The notes beneath the pieces were generated by a model. It did no database searches and had not been told where the DNA came from. It saw nothing but the letters and a program-made list of their open reading frames with translations. DNA of 64,000 nucleotides from NCBI RefSeq assembly GCF_020536995.1, contig NC_068355.1:2734764-2798763 (forward strand). Reading direction: 5' to 3'. A program made the position numbers and the translations under genes. Source of the stretch: Dreissena polymorpha (Eukaryota > Mollusca > Bivalvia > Myida > Dreissenidae). Below are positions 24,531 to 35,584 of the stretch, one piece after another (within the stretch, counting starts at the first letter, position 1; each line of letters opens with the position of its first letter).

Positions 24531-26088
24531 ATCTATAAGAGCGGTAGCCCATTTATTGACAGACATACGTAGAATAAACACGCTGACCTTTTGTTTGTAC
24601 ACTGTGTTTTGCTTATAATCCGATAACGTTTAATCAATTATCCAATCAGTCATCCATCACTTGTCGATTGTTAACAGTAACAGTGTATTTTAAACATTCA
24701 ATCAGAATCAGCATTTGTCGACTGCTAATAATATAATGAGAGCCAATGGGATAGTTTGCGTACGATTGTGTACATCTCCACGATAAAATCGTGCACCGTT
24801 ACTATAGAGACTTTTGATGAAAACATCGATTTTGTCCTCGTGGAAATTGTGCATTTCATGTATAATTCAGTTGTAGCAAAACATTTATTTTTACGCGATA
24901 TTAAATTAAAAAACACACACACAAACAATGTGAATCTTCATCGTCTTTAAGACAATAAATTATGGTAACAATTACTGTAACGTATACTAATTGAACAAAA
25001 TGCGAATTGCCTATTTGGCGGATATATTATACGATTTTTTGTCGTTGCTAGGCGCACCTGCCGCTTACATCATTTCAATAAGATGGCGGACTTTAAAGAA
25101 AATAAATTGTGACTTGGCAAACATGGAAAATAAAGATCGAAATAACGATGGAGATCATACACTTATAAAAGAGTAATGAAATGCCCGTGATAATTAACGA
25201 TGCATAAAATCGTTTTAGATGCTAACAACATATTTATTAGTAATGAACTCAATTTACGATGTGAAAAAATGCGTTTATGTCTATATATATCTAAGTATGT
25301 ATACATGTCCCGGAAAATCAGCAAATATCCCGGAAAATTGAGCTCAATTTCACGAATGGTCTGACAATTTATGGCATGTATGTTGTAGGTAAATTGTATG
25401 GGCTACCAATAAATTTTACTGGTAGTCCAGTGGGCTACCTGAAAAATAAGAATTTTTTTCGGACACTGGATAAGACCACCTAAACTTGGCAAAGGCTTTC
25501 TGATATTTTAGCAGAATTTCCAACTGCAAATACCTTTCGGTGTTAAGTAGAGATGTATAGTTTTTATAATGGTTACCTCTAGATGCATGGCTAATGTCAT
25601 TGTGCCAATATTCGGTGACGCAATCACTTATAGGCTGACGAAAATTGCATACAAATAAATCTTAGTTGCCAACATTCTGAGAGATCCAGACGAACCCAAA
25701 TTCATATCTAAATATGAAAGATTTTACATTCATTGCCCAGCAATTTATGCCCGGTGTTATCTATTGATACATATTATATCATATTATAGCATTGTTTAGG
25801 AAATCTGTTATAAGGCACCATAAACAGTTTACACTTATATTTAATGCAATTAACAAAATATGTCACAGATAAGGGTAGTCGGCCATAATACACTAAAGGG
25901 GATACAGAGTGTTTTTCCTTACATGCAAATGGCGTTTACAAAATTAATTTTGGACAGTTTGAATGGCATTTACATATATTGAGAATATTGTTTATTGGGC
26001 CTGTCAGCTCAGTTTATCTTGCGCTGCATTCCATGATAATATGGGTATGAACAAAATTTTCCCATGTATTAATAAGCGGAAGTGGTAT
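24531..26088. other. No gene seen
   Basis: AT-rich. Overlapping short frames at 24725-24950 come from a partly palindromic stretch (CCACGATAAAATCGTG...TTTTGTCCTCGTGG). Confidence 0.4.
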
Positions 26089-26400
26089 TTATTTTCCTGT
26101 GTTAATGCAAAATTGATCAACAATGTTTAACTGTTGTTGAAGTTTAAAGGCTGTTTTGGCACAGCTAGCAATATTGTCCGCAAACATGAGACATAAAATG
26201 TCCAGTATTTCATCTGAAACAAAATTTCCAGACTCACAAGTTCCACGTTGCATTACTGATAATTCATCTATAAATAGAACAATTAAGGTAAAACTGGTCT
26301 TGTTCCCCTGACTGGTACCAATATTACAATGAAAAAAACTCAGATATTGTAATTTTACATTTTTTTCGGCAAAGCTGTTTAACGTCACTTTTGACCTTAC
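26089..26400 (-). mobile_element. Degraded LINE reverse-transcriptase fragment
   Basis: The minus-strand frame reads CNIGTSQGNKTSFTLIVLFI, then CLMFADNIASCAKTAFKLQQ, then a QLN...FC segment. This is the palm of a non-LTR reverse transcriptase, where the usual Y/FADD has become FADN, so the copy is inactive. Clade not resolved. Confidence 0.65.
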
Positions 26401-27049
26401 CTGACTTTTTAAGTGTCCAATAAAATTCAAATAAAATATCCCGCGGCAAAACAGGAATGAATACACTTCATTTATCCCATTGGCTGATTTGATCATACCA
26501 CCAGAACATTGGAAAAATGAAAGCGTCTTTGTAACACAGTTATACTGCGTGTTCAGCATGAAACAATTTTATCTCTAATGAAAAGGCTTTATAGATAGAA
26601 CAGTTTTACACTCAACTCTTGACATCAATACAGTTTGTGCGTGCACCTTTTATTTTCATAAGATTGCCAGCGCCAGAGCGTTTGTACTTAAAGGCTTTGT
26701 TCTCATATTTAGTAATTACTTCCATATTCCTGTCTGTGTACTAGTATATTTAAGGGCATAAAAATATCGTTTTTCCCTATCCTGATATTCGTTTTGGCCA
26801 AACCATTTAAAATTGTTTTCGAAATTGAACATTAAACAGATAAAAGTATAAAGTTTTAAACAAGCCGTTGTTTCAGCAGTGGAAGCGTGGCCTCACTTAA
26901 ATACATAGCATTCCAACCGGCAAGGTATCAGGGTCAGTTCGGGGCCAGTAAAATAATCGTTATATAATATAGACGCTATTGAGTGAACTAGGTGAACTGG
27001 AATTTTCTTTAGACCAGAAATATGTTAAATTAAGATATTCAGCGATATA

Positions 27050-27543
27050 ATTATGGTATGTCAATATTATATTCTTAATGTGTTTTCAACACTACCATGA
27101 TAAATATTATTTTTCATTAGTTTAACAAGCATAATTCCTCCATGTCGACTAATGTATTAAGCATGAACGCGATGATTCTCGATACTGTAAATAATCGAAT
27201 CAAATAGCAATGTCCGACAAACCACTAAAACTGGTTTGTTCGAAGAACGAGCGTATAAATGTTTAAAATATGCACGGATACTTCGCGTGTGGCCGGTTGA
27301 CTCATATGCTTTAATTTCACTTCCATTCTTCTTTTGGTTTTCTGTTTTGTATCTATAGGTTTATGACCAACAATATGAAATAATGTAAAATAAGCCGCGA
27401 AAACTCCGCTTAACATCCCATACTGCGTGTGATGCAGCTAAGAACTGCACAGAAAAAGACATTCACTATCTTTGATCTCATTCATACTCTTTACTTTTCA
27501 CCAACTTCAACCACTATCAACGCAGTACCGGTATATCTTTTTT
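27050..27543 (+). repeat. Duplicated block, copy 1
   Basis: It shares long diverged similarity with 30557-31018 (TTAAGCATGAACGCGATGAT, TTCCATTCTTCTT, ACAATATGAAATAATG). Each copy ends in a pyrimidine/T-run followed at once by an AGCTCACC element. Confidence 0.7.
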
Positions 27544-30033
27544 AGCTCACCTGATTGCTCAGGTGAGCTTTTGTGACCGGTCTTTGTCCGTCGTCCGTCC
27601 GTCCATTAACATTTGTTCGTAAACACCCTAGAGGCTACATTTCTTGTGCGATCTTCATGAAACTTGGTAAGAAGTTTTGTCCCAATGAATCTCGGTTGAG
27701 TTCGAAACTGGGTCGTGTCGGGTCAAAAACTAGGTCACTAGGTCAAAAAAAAGAAACACCTTGTAAGCACTGAAGATGTCACATTTCATGCCTAATCTTC
27801 ATGTAAATTTGTCAAAATGTTTGCCTTAATGATATGTTGGTTGAGTTCAAAAGTGGTTTGGGTCCGTTGAAAAACATGACTGCCAGTGGGTGGGGCAGTT
27901 TTCCCTATTTGGCTATAGAGAAACCTTGCAGTGTTTTTTTTTCATTCAAAATCGGGTGCGGTAACCGTACCCATTCCCAATGGAATAAATTATATAATTT
28001 TCCCAAATGGGAGCTAAAAATTCCCAATGGAACCAAAAAAAAAACACTTAGTAAATATAATACTGAACACACTTGTATCCACAATTTTGAAGCATTTGTT
28101 AGCAAAACAACAACAACACTTATTTCCCAATTTTAATCAAAACGCCGCGAATTTTCCCAATCCAAAGGGACCCGGCCCCATTCCCAAAAATGGTGAAAAA
28201 AACACTGCCTTGTTAACACTCCAGAAGTCACAATTTTTGCCCACTCATCATGAAAGTTGGTCAAAACATTGGTTTTATTGATATCTCGGACGAGTTCGAA
28301 AATGGTCCAGATCTATGGAAAAAAATGGCCGCCAGTGGGCAGGGCATTTTTAACCAGGTTTTCCGAAGGAAAAGAATGGTTATTAGATTGGCGAATGCGG
28401 GCGGGCTGGCGGGCGGGCTGGCTGGCTGGCGGGCTGGCGGGCTGGCGGAATAAGCTTGTCCGGGCCATAACTATGTCGTTCATTGTCAGATTTTAAAATC
28501 ATTTGGCACATTTGTTCACCATCATTGGACGGTGTGTCGCGCGAAATAATTACGTCGATATTTCCAAGGTCAAGGTCACACTTTGAGTTCAAAGGTCAAA
28601 AATGGCCATAAATGAGCTTGTCCGAGCCATAACTATGTCGTTCATCGTCAGATTTTAAAATCATTTGGCACATTTGTTCACCATCATTGGACGGTGTGTC
28701 GCGCGAAATAATTACGTCGATATCTCCAAGGTCAAGGTCACACTTTGAGTTCAAAGGTCAAAAATGGCCATAAATGAGCTTGTCCTGGCCATAACTATGT
28801 CATTCATTGTGAGATTTTACAATCATTTGGCACATTTGTTCACCATCATGGGACGGTGTGTCCCACGAAAGAATCACGTCAATATCTCCAATGTCAAGGT
28901 CGCCACGACTAAAAATAGATTAAAAAAAAAAATTACAAAGGGGGTTAATTTTTTTGGGTCATTTCAAAAGTTCAGTTTGAGTTTTCTCCCTTTATCAGAT
29001 TTTTTTTTCACAATGAAAACCTGGTTTTGTGACAATTTTGTCCCTTGTTCTCTATATGTATAATGTGGCATTTTTTCCTATTTGACTATAGAGAAACCTT
29101 GTTCACACTCTAGACGTCACAATTTTAGCCCAATCATCATGAAAAATGGTCAAAACATTTGTTTTATTGATATCTCGGACGAGTTCGAAAATTGTTCAGA
29201 TCTCCGAAAAAACATGGCCGCCAGTGAACGGGGCATTTTTCTCTAAATGTATATAGTGAAAACATGTGAACACTCTAGAAGTTACATTTTTGGCCCAATT
29301 TTCATGAAATTTGGTCAAAATGTTTGCCGTAATGATATGTTGGTGGGGTTCAAAAGTGGTTCCGGTCCTTTGAAGAAAAAAAAACGCCAGTGGGCGGGGC
29401 AGTTTTCTTTATTTGGCTATAGAGAAACCTTGTAAACACTCTAGAAGTCACAATTTTTGCCCAATCATCATGAAAGTTGGTCAAAACATTGGTTTTATTG
29501 ATAACTCAAACGAGTTTGAAAGTGGTCCAGATCGGTGAAAAAATATGGCTGCCAGTGGGACTAGTATATAGTGTAAACATGTGAACACTAGAAGTCACAT
29601 TTTTGGCCCAATTTTCATGAAATATGGTCAGAACATTTCTTTCCTTGATACGAGAGTTGAGTTCAAAAATGGATCCGGTCAGTTGAATAACATGGCTGCC
29701 GGGGGGGGGGGCAGTTTTCTTATATTTATATAGTACAAAAAGCTTGTGAACACTCTAGAAGTTACATTATTTGCCCAATAATCATGAAACTTGGTGAAAA
29801 GATTTGTTTCATATATATCTCAGATGAGTTAACAATGGTCTTCATCGGTAAAAAAACATGGCTGCAAGGGTGTGGGACAGTTTTCCTTATGTGACTAGAG
29901 AGAAACCTTGTGATCGAACACCATAGAAGTCACATTTTTTTGCATAATCATCGTGAAACTTAGTCAATAGATTGGTTTTATTGATTTCTCTGACACAATG
30001 GAAAATTGCTCAGATCGGTGAAACACACGTTTA
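27544..30033 (+). mobile_element. AGCTCACC hairpin-family element, compound, with internal ~165-bp tandem units
   Basis: The 5' hairpin is AGCTCACCTGATTGCTCAGG-TGAGCT, followed by CCGTCGTCCGTCCGTC. Inside are repeated units with AACACTCTAGAAGTCAC, TCATGAAA.TTGGTCA and GGCCGCCAGTGGGCGGGGC (for example at 29269, 29435, 29584 and 29749). A second family sits in the middle: three 162-bp units starting AGCTTGTCCGGGCCATAACT at 28453, 28615 and 28777, preceded by a GGCGGGCTGGCT microsatellite (28395-28450). Confidence 0.65.
28395..28450 (+). repeat. GC-rich microsatellite (GGCTGGCGG)n
   Basis: A run of GGCGGGCTGGC variants, conspicuous in an AT-rich region. Confidence 0.9.
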
Positions 30034-30556
30034 AGCTCACCTGATTGCTCAGGTGAGGTTTTATGATTGGTCTTTGTACGCCGTCCGTCCACATTTGATT
30101 TGTAAACACTCTAGCATTCACATTTCGTAAGCATTCTTTATCAAAGTTGCTGAAGGATCTCGGTCAGGTTTGATAATGAGCAAAATCACATAATTAATGC
30201 CATAATTATTGCCCTTAGATTATCCAAATTTTCATTATATTATACAAAATCCTTGTAAACACTCTAGAGGTCACAATTTTGTTGCAGATTTTATGAATCT
30301 TGGTCATAATATTTATTTTTGTAAGCAATTAAGTTTGATGTTTGGTAAGGGGGGGTCATCTCAAAATAAAGGTAACTAGGTCAAATCTTACAAAAACAAT
30401 AACACTCCATACGCCAGAGTTTTGGTTCAATAATGATGAAACTTGACCAGGATATTTGTCTGGACAATATCTAGGTCAAGTTTTACATTTTGTAAAGATT
30501 GAATGAACGCGAATCCTCTCAGGTGAGCGAACTAGGGCCATGTTGACCCTCTTGTT
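30034..30556 (+). mobile_element. AGCTCACC hairpin-family element, complete
   Basis: It starts AGCTCACCTGATTGCTCAGG-TGAG and ends ACCCTCTTGTT. The 3' subterminal CTCAGGTGAGCGA complements the first hairpin arm. Confidence 0.75.
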
Positions 30557-31018
30557 TAAAGATATTTCTTGCTTGAAATAATTCCATGACAAGTACTTGT
30601 TTTGATTATTAAGAATTATTCCATCATAGCGACCAATTTATTAAGCATGAGCGCAATGATTCACGATACTATAAACAATCAAATCAAATAACTATGTCCG
30701 AAAACCCACTACAACATGTCTGTTCGAAGATTAATTTTTCAAATATGTACAGTTGATGCATGTGTGGCCATTGACAAGTATATTTTCATTTTATTTCCAT
30801 TCTTCTTGTGTATTTCTGTTCTATTTCTATAGATATATGTATATGGTTCACAATATCTAATAATGCGAAATAAACCATGAAATCTGGCGCAACGTAATTT
30901 ATTTGCATGTGATTCTGCAAAGAACTGTAACAGTTCAGAAAAAGGCATTTGCTGTCTCATTGATATAACTCTTTATCTTTCATCAACCACAACCACAATC
31001 AATGCCGTATATCTTTTT
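30557..31018 (+). repeat. Duplicated block, copy 2
   Basis: Diverged copy of 27050-27543 (TTAAGCATGAGCGCAATGAT, TTCCATTCTTCTT, ACAATATCTAATAATGCG). It is followed by an AGCTCACC element at 31019. Confidence 0.7.
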
Positions 31019-31434
31019 AGCTCACCTGAACACTCTGAACACTCATGGTGAGCTTTTGTGTCGCCTTTTGTCCGTCGTCCGTTGTACCTTATGAATTGTG
31101 CGGCGTCAACATTTGCCTTGTGAACTCTCTAGAGGGCACATTTATTGTCCAATCTTCATGAAATTTGGTCAGAATATTGATCTCAATGATATCTTGGATG
31201 ACTTCGAAAATGGTTACGTTTGCTTGAAAAATATGGCTGCCAATGGGCGGGGCATTTTTCCTAATATCGCTATAAAAAAATCTTGTTAACACTCTAGAGG
31301 CCACATTAATTGCCTGATCTTCATGAAACTTGGTCAGAATATTCATCTTAATAATATCTTGGATGAGTTCGAAAATAATGCTGGTTGGTTGAAAAACATG
31401 GCCGCCAGGGGGCGGGGCATTTTTATCCCCACGC
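31019..31434 (+). mobile_element. AGCTCACC hairpin-family element, interrupted
   Basis: AGCTCACCTGAACACTCTGA and ATGGTGAGCTTTTG form the 5' hairpin. Two internal units of CTCTAGAGG(G/C)CACATT follow. It is cut at GGGGCATTTTT by the TATCCCCACG element. Confidence 0.7.
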
Positions 31435-32895
31435 TTTTGGGAGAAAAAGTGGGGATATTGTGGTGATGTCCGTCTGTCCGTCCCTCCGTCCTGGCTACCT
31501 GCTCCTCCTACACTATTAGCACTAAAACCTTGAAACTTACAAACATGGTAGCTTTGAGCATATCAGGGACGGTGACAGTGACGGAATTTTGATCTGAGCC
31601 CTGGGTCAAAAGTTATGGGGGTTGGGGCGGGCCGAGATTTTCCTGCGACCGCGATTCGAAAAAGACTCAGAACTACTGTGTCCCTTCAGATATTGCTTTC
31701 GTATTTGGTATGCATGTGTATCTAGACAACATCTATCCATGCGCATAAAATGTTTGACCCCTGTGATCTTGACCTTAAACTTTGGGTCAGTTTTAAGGTT
31801 TCGAATTCTGCGACCGCGATTCCAAAAAGACTCAGAACTACTGTGTCCCTTCAGATATTGCTTTCATATTTAGTATGAAAATGTATCTCGACAACACCTT
31901 TCCATGCGCACACAAATTTTGACCCCTGTAACCTTGACCTTGAACTTGGGGTCAGTTTTCAGGTTTCGAAATTTGCGACTTCGATTCGAAAACGGCTCAT
32001 AACTACTGTGTCCCTTCAGATATTGCTTTCATATTTGGTATGCATGTGTATCTAGACAACACCTATCCATGCGCATATTTTTTTTTACCCCTGTGACCTT
32101 GACCATGAACTCGGGCCAGTTTTCAGATTTTGAAATCTGCGACCGCGATGCGAAAAAGGCGCAAAACTACTGTGTCCCTTCAGATATTGCGCTCATATTT
32201 GGTATGCATGTGCATCTGGACAACACCTTTCCATGCGCATACAATATTTTACCCCTGTCACCTTGACCTTGAACTTGGGGTCAGTTTTCAGGTTTCAAAA
32301 TTTGCGAACGCAATTCGAAAAAGGCTCATAACTACTGTGTCCCTACAGATATTGCTTTCATATTTGGTGTGCGTGTGTATCCAGACAACACCTAGCCATG
32401 CGCACACAATGTTTTACCCTTATGACCTTGACTTTGAATTTGTGGTCAGTTTTCAGGTTTTGAAATCTGCGACCGCGATTCGAAAAAGGCTCATAACTAC
32501 TGTGTCCCTTCAGATATTGCTTTCATATGTGGTATGCATGTAAAATCTGGACAACAGTCTATGGGCATAAACAATTTTACCTCTGTGACCTTGACCTTGA
32601 ACTTGGTGCCAGTTTTCAAGTTTTGAAATATTTGACCGCGATTTGAAAAGGGCTCATAACTGCTGTGTCCTTTCAGATATTGCTTTCATATTTAGTATGC
32701 ATGTGTATCTGGACAACACCTTTTCATGCGCATAAAATGTTTGACCCCTGTGACCTTGACCTTGAACTTGAGGTCAGCGTTCAGGTTTCGAAATTTGCGA
32801 CTGCGATTCGAAAAAGACTCATACCTGCTGTGTCCCTTCAGATATTGCTTTCATATTTGGTACGCATGTGTATCTGGACAAGGCCTTTCGTGTCA
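31435..32895 (+). mobile_element. ATCCCCAC hairpin-family element with eight 165-bp internal units
   Basis: The 5' hairpin is ATCCCCACGCTTTTGGGAGA and AAAAGTGGGGAT. The internal unit contains TGTGTCCCTTCAGATATTGC at 31677, 31842, 32007, 32171, 32336, 32501, 32664 and 32829 (spacing 163-165). Open frames across it are repeat-derived. The 3' terminus is not visible. Confidence 0.75.
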
Positions 32896-33334
32896 ATTAC
32901 GTCTTCGCTAATAGCCACCACTTCCCGCAGTTCGCTAATTAAATTTTCGCAAGTCAAACAATACAATGTGGCCAATTATCAAAACGTACCCCCTATTTGT
33001 TATCATAAAGGTATTGATTTATTGCTTTATTGTTGTGTTTGTTGACACGTTATTTATTACCGTCGATGGTGCGGCATGTTGTTTTAACTAGTCGCCAGCG
33101 CAAGTTGGCAATATGTCACGCAAAAAAAGTAAGTAAAAACGTACAAGTAATTCCATGAAAAAAAAACAATCAAATATTTTTTTCCATGTTAACCTTTTGC
33201 CGAAAATGTAACCGGTTAACTGGTTGTTTCGGTAGGTTAAACGGTTAACCTCTTGCATCCTATATATAGTATTTACCAGAAAATATTTTGTACATTATAT
33301 TAGTTAAAGAGATTCCACAGTAATTTCCCAGAAT

Positions 33335-33690
33335 ATGTGCAAAGGTCCAGATATGTGTATTGGACATAATATTATTATACTCTGACCCCAAGTTTTAGGA
33401 AAATAACCAGAATAAAAAATTTCATTAAAAAGTAATACTAAGAAAGATGTTATATTGTTAAATGTTAGTTGTTTAATGAATTCAGCAGGTATTCCATCTA
33501 TGCCACTGCTTTTATTATTTATTAAATTTCGAATTTGAAATTCGACATCTGCGAGTGTAAAAGGCTCATTTAACGAAATCACATCATCGTTTATGGCATC
33601 TATGTTATTGTTTGTTACCAATGCTCGGCGCTTGATCACTGTCAATTAAACTACGAAAGTAGCCGTGCCATTCATTCATTTACAATGGTC
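33335..33690 (-). mobile_element. LINE reverse-transcriptase fragment
   Basis: The minus-strand frame reads FTLADVEFQIRNLINNKSSG IDGIPAEFIKQ then GYFPKTWGQSIIILCP. This is the N-terminal RT region of a non-LTR element (NKSPG.DGIP consensus). Just upstream, another frame reads NEWHGYFRSLIDSDQA, so at least one frameshift separates them. A short 5'- and 3'-truncated copy. Confidence 0.75.
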
Positions 33691-34537
33691 AAAGTATGCA
33701 CTGCGTTCGCAATGTGCGAGTGCTTGCATGCATGGTGTGTTTGAGTCAGAGCTTGTCGGGACTGTTACTTGGTTATTCATCATGGATTTTTAAAATAATA
33801 GAGCACAAATTATCACAATGTGTCAAGTGCAACACACATAATAACACCTGTATCCGTATCTCAAAGCTCAAGGTCACACTTGAGGCAAAATGTAAAATCT
33901 TGTCATAATTGAACAGCTTTTTCTGGACATTCATCATTTAATTTTATAGTAACTAAAATTTATTTAAAAATAAAAAACACATGATATAATGTAAACATTT
34001 ACTTGCGTCACCATGCATGACTTGACTAGAATTTCTACTAAAGTGGTTGAACTTTGCAACATTAACCAGCATGTAGTTTTTATTAATACAACATTTGAGG
34101 TCAACTTTTTTTAAATATTCTAGAAGTCAAATTACCTCAATAATGCTTGCTCAGATTATCTGTTCTCATGGTTTCTGAACTAAGTTTGAAAATAATTTAA
34201 AGGGTGGCCAAATTTTATATTGGCTTCTTGTCTATTCGTTAAAAAGAACTATATGAAGTTGTCCAATAGCAATTCTATAACATATTTTTATTGTTCATAC
34301 TTTGGGACAACAAAGACATTACGAACAGTTGATTTTGCTAGTCCTTGGTTTGTTGAAAACATGACTTCTTACAGGCCAGTTGGTTAATTTGTTCTTGGTG
34401 GTATACTGCACGGTGAGATTTTTTTGTATGTGGAGTTTTAAAAAAGAAACAAAGTTCTAAGGGTAGAAAGATTGTCTTGTGATTATGTTGAATTGATAAA
34501 TGTCTTATTGTAATGTACAATGTGTCTCTATTTTCAG
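33691..34537. other. Plexin upstream region / 5' intron
   Basis: No promoter elements or upstream exon could be supported. It ends in the pyrimidine-rich acceptor of exon 1. Confidence 0.4.
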
Positions 34538-34579
34538 ATATAAGATCAATACTGGTATACCCAACATTTCAATGGAATA
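34538..34579 (+). other. 5' UTR part of plexin exon 1
   Basis: A pyrimidine tract ending in TTTTCAG at 34531-34537 looks like a splice acceptor. The following 42 bases before the ATG contain an in-frame TAA at 34541-34543, so the coding region cannot extend further upstream in this exon. This supports the start at 34580 and implies at least one upstream non-coding exon, which I cannot locate. Confidence 0.6.
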
Positions 34580-35584
34580 ATGGATGCTCTACGGTTATCT
34601 ATCTTGCTTTTTGTGGCAGTTCTAACTGTAACATGTGGAGCACAAAAACTGGTATCAAAATACAAAGAAAAAGGAGAGCAGTTCAGCAAGATGGTATTCT
34701 ATAACAACAGTTTGTACATTGGTGGCAATCAATATGTGTACAAGTTCAACAAAATCACATTTCTGTTAAATCCAGAGGAAAAAGAAAGTATATGTAATGA
34801 AAGTTGTGTATCTAATGTGAACAAGATATTGTTAGTCAACAGCATAGCTGATGAACTAATTGAGTGTAGTAGCGGAGACAGAGGGATATGTAAAACGAGA
34901 GACTTAAAAACTTTAAAACTGAAAAGGAACAGTTCTAATATAGTACCATATGTTGATGGAAAAGTTGAAATAGGCCTTACAGTGTCAACAGACATAGAAT
35001 GGCCTGCTCAAGCACATTTGACAGAAACTAGTAGTTATCTTGTAATAGCAATAACTAATGGAAGCGTTGTTTCAAATGCAGCTAAGATGTACTTTCCTAT
35101 TAGTATGTGGACTGTCAACAGTGAACTATTATATAAAATAGAATTTAAAGAAAAGTTTGATAATTATAGGATTACCTATGTTTCTACATTCAGGTTTGGT
35201 CACTACAGCTACTTTTTCACCAATCAGATGCAGCTGCCAAATAGAACAAAAATGGTTTCTAAAGTGGTGAGGTTAAATCAGAATTTTCTCAAAGAAGCAG
35301 ACATTTTCAAGTCTTACACAGACTTTGTAATAGGCTGTAAAGATAACACTGGTAAACAGTACACAACATTGAAGAATGCCATTCTTCTACATATCAATGG
35401 TACACCTACTGTAGCAGCCACCTTCACAACAGAATCCAGTGATGATGGCAGTGTCTTGTGCACCAAACCATTGGATGAAATAAACAAACAGGCAGTTGAA
35501 TCCTGGATCATTTTCATCCTGAATTGTCCAATTACAAATGAAAGTTACTTTAAGGAATATTGTGGCTCACCTTATGCAAATCGG
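34580..35584 (+). CDS. Plexin exon 1: signal peptide and most of Sema domain
   Basis: It encodes 335 residues in one open frame. The start MDALRLSILLFVAVLTVTCG is a typical signal peptide. Sema-type motifs follow, including the early strand FSKMVFYNNSLYIGGNQYVY, cysteine pairs, and CGSPYANR at the end. Numerous N-glycosylation sequons are visible. The donor is CGG|GTACAT, phase 0. The open frame runs on to 35638, but the extra residues have no Sema character and the next exon continues the domain naturally. Confidence 0.93.

Noticed and set aside
26400-26559. N-terminal half of the 156-codon minus frame
   Set aside because: Only the part below about 26400 resembles reverse transcriptase; the rest is not recognised.
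31622-32911. Several 61-137-codon frames with repeated peptides
   Set aside because: They are translations of the 165-bp repeat units, and the peptides repeat with the DNA.
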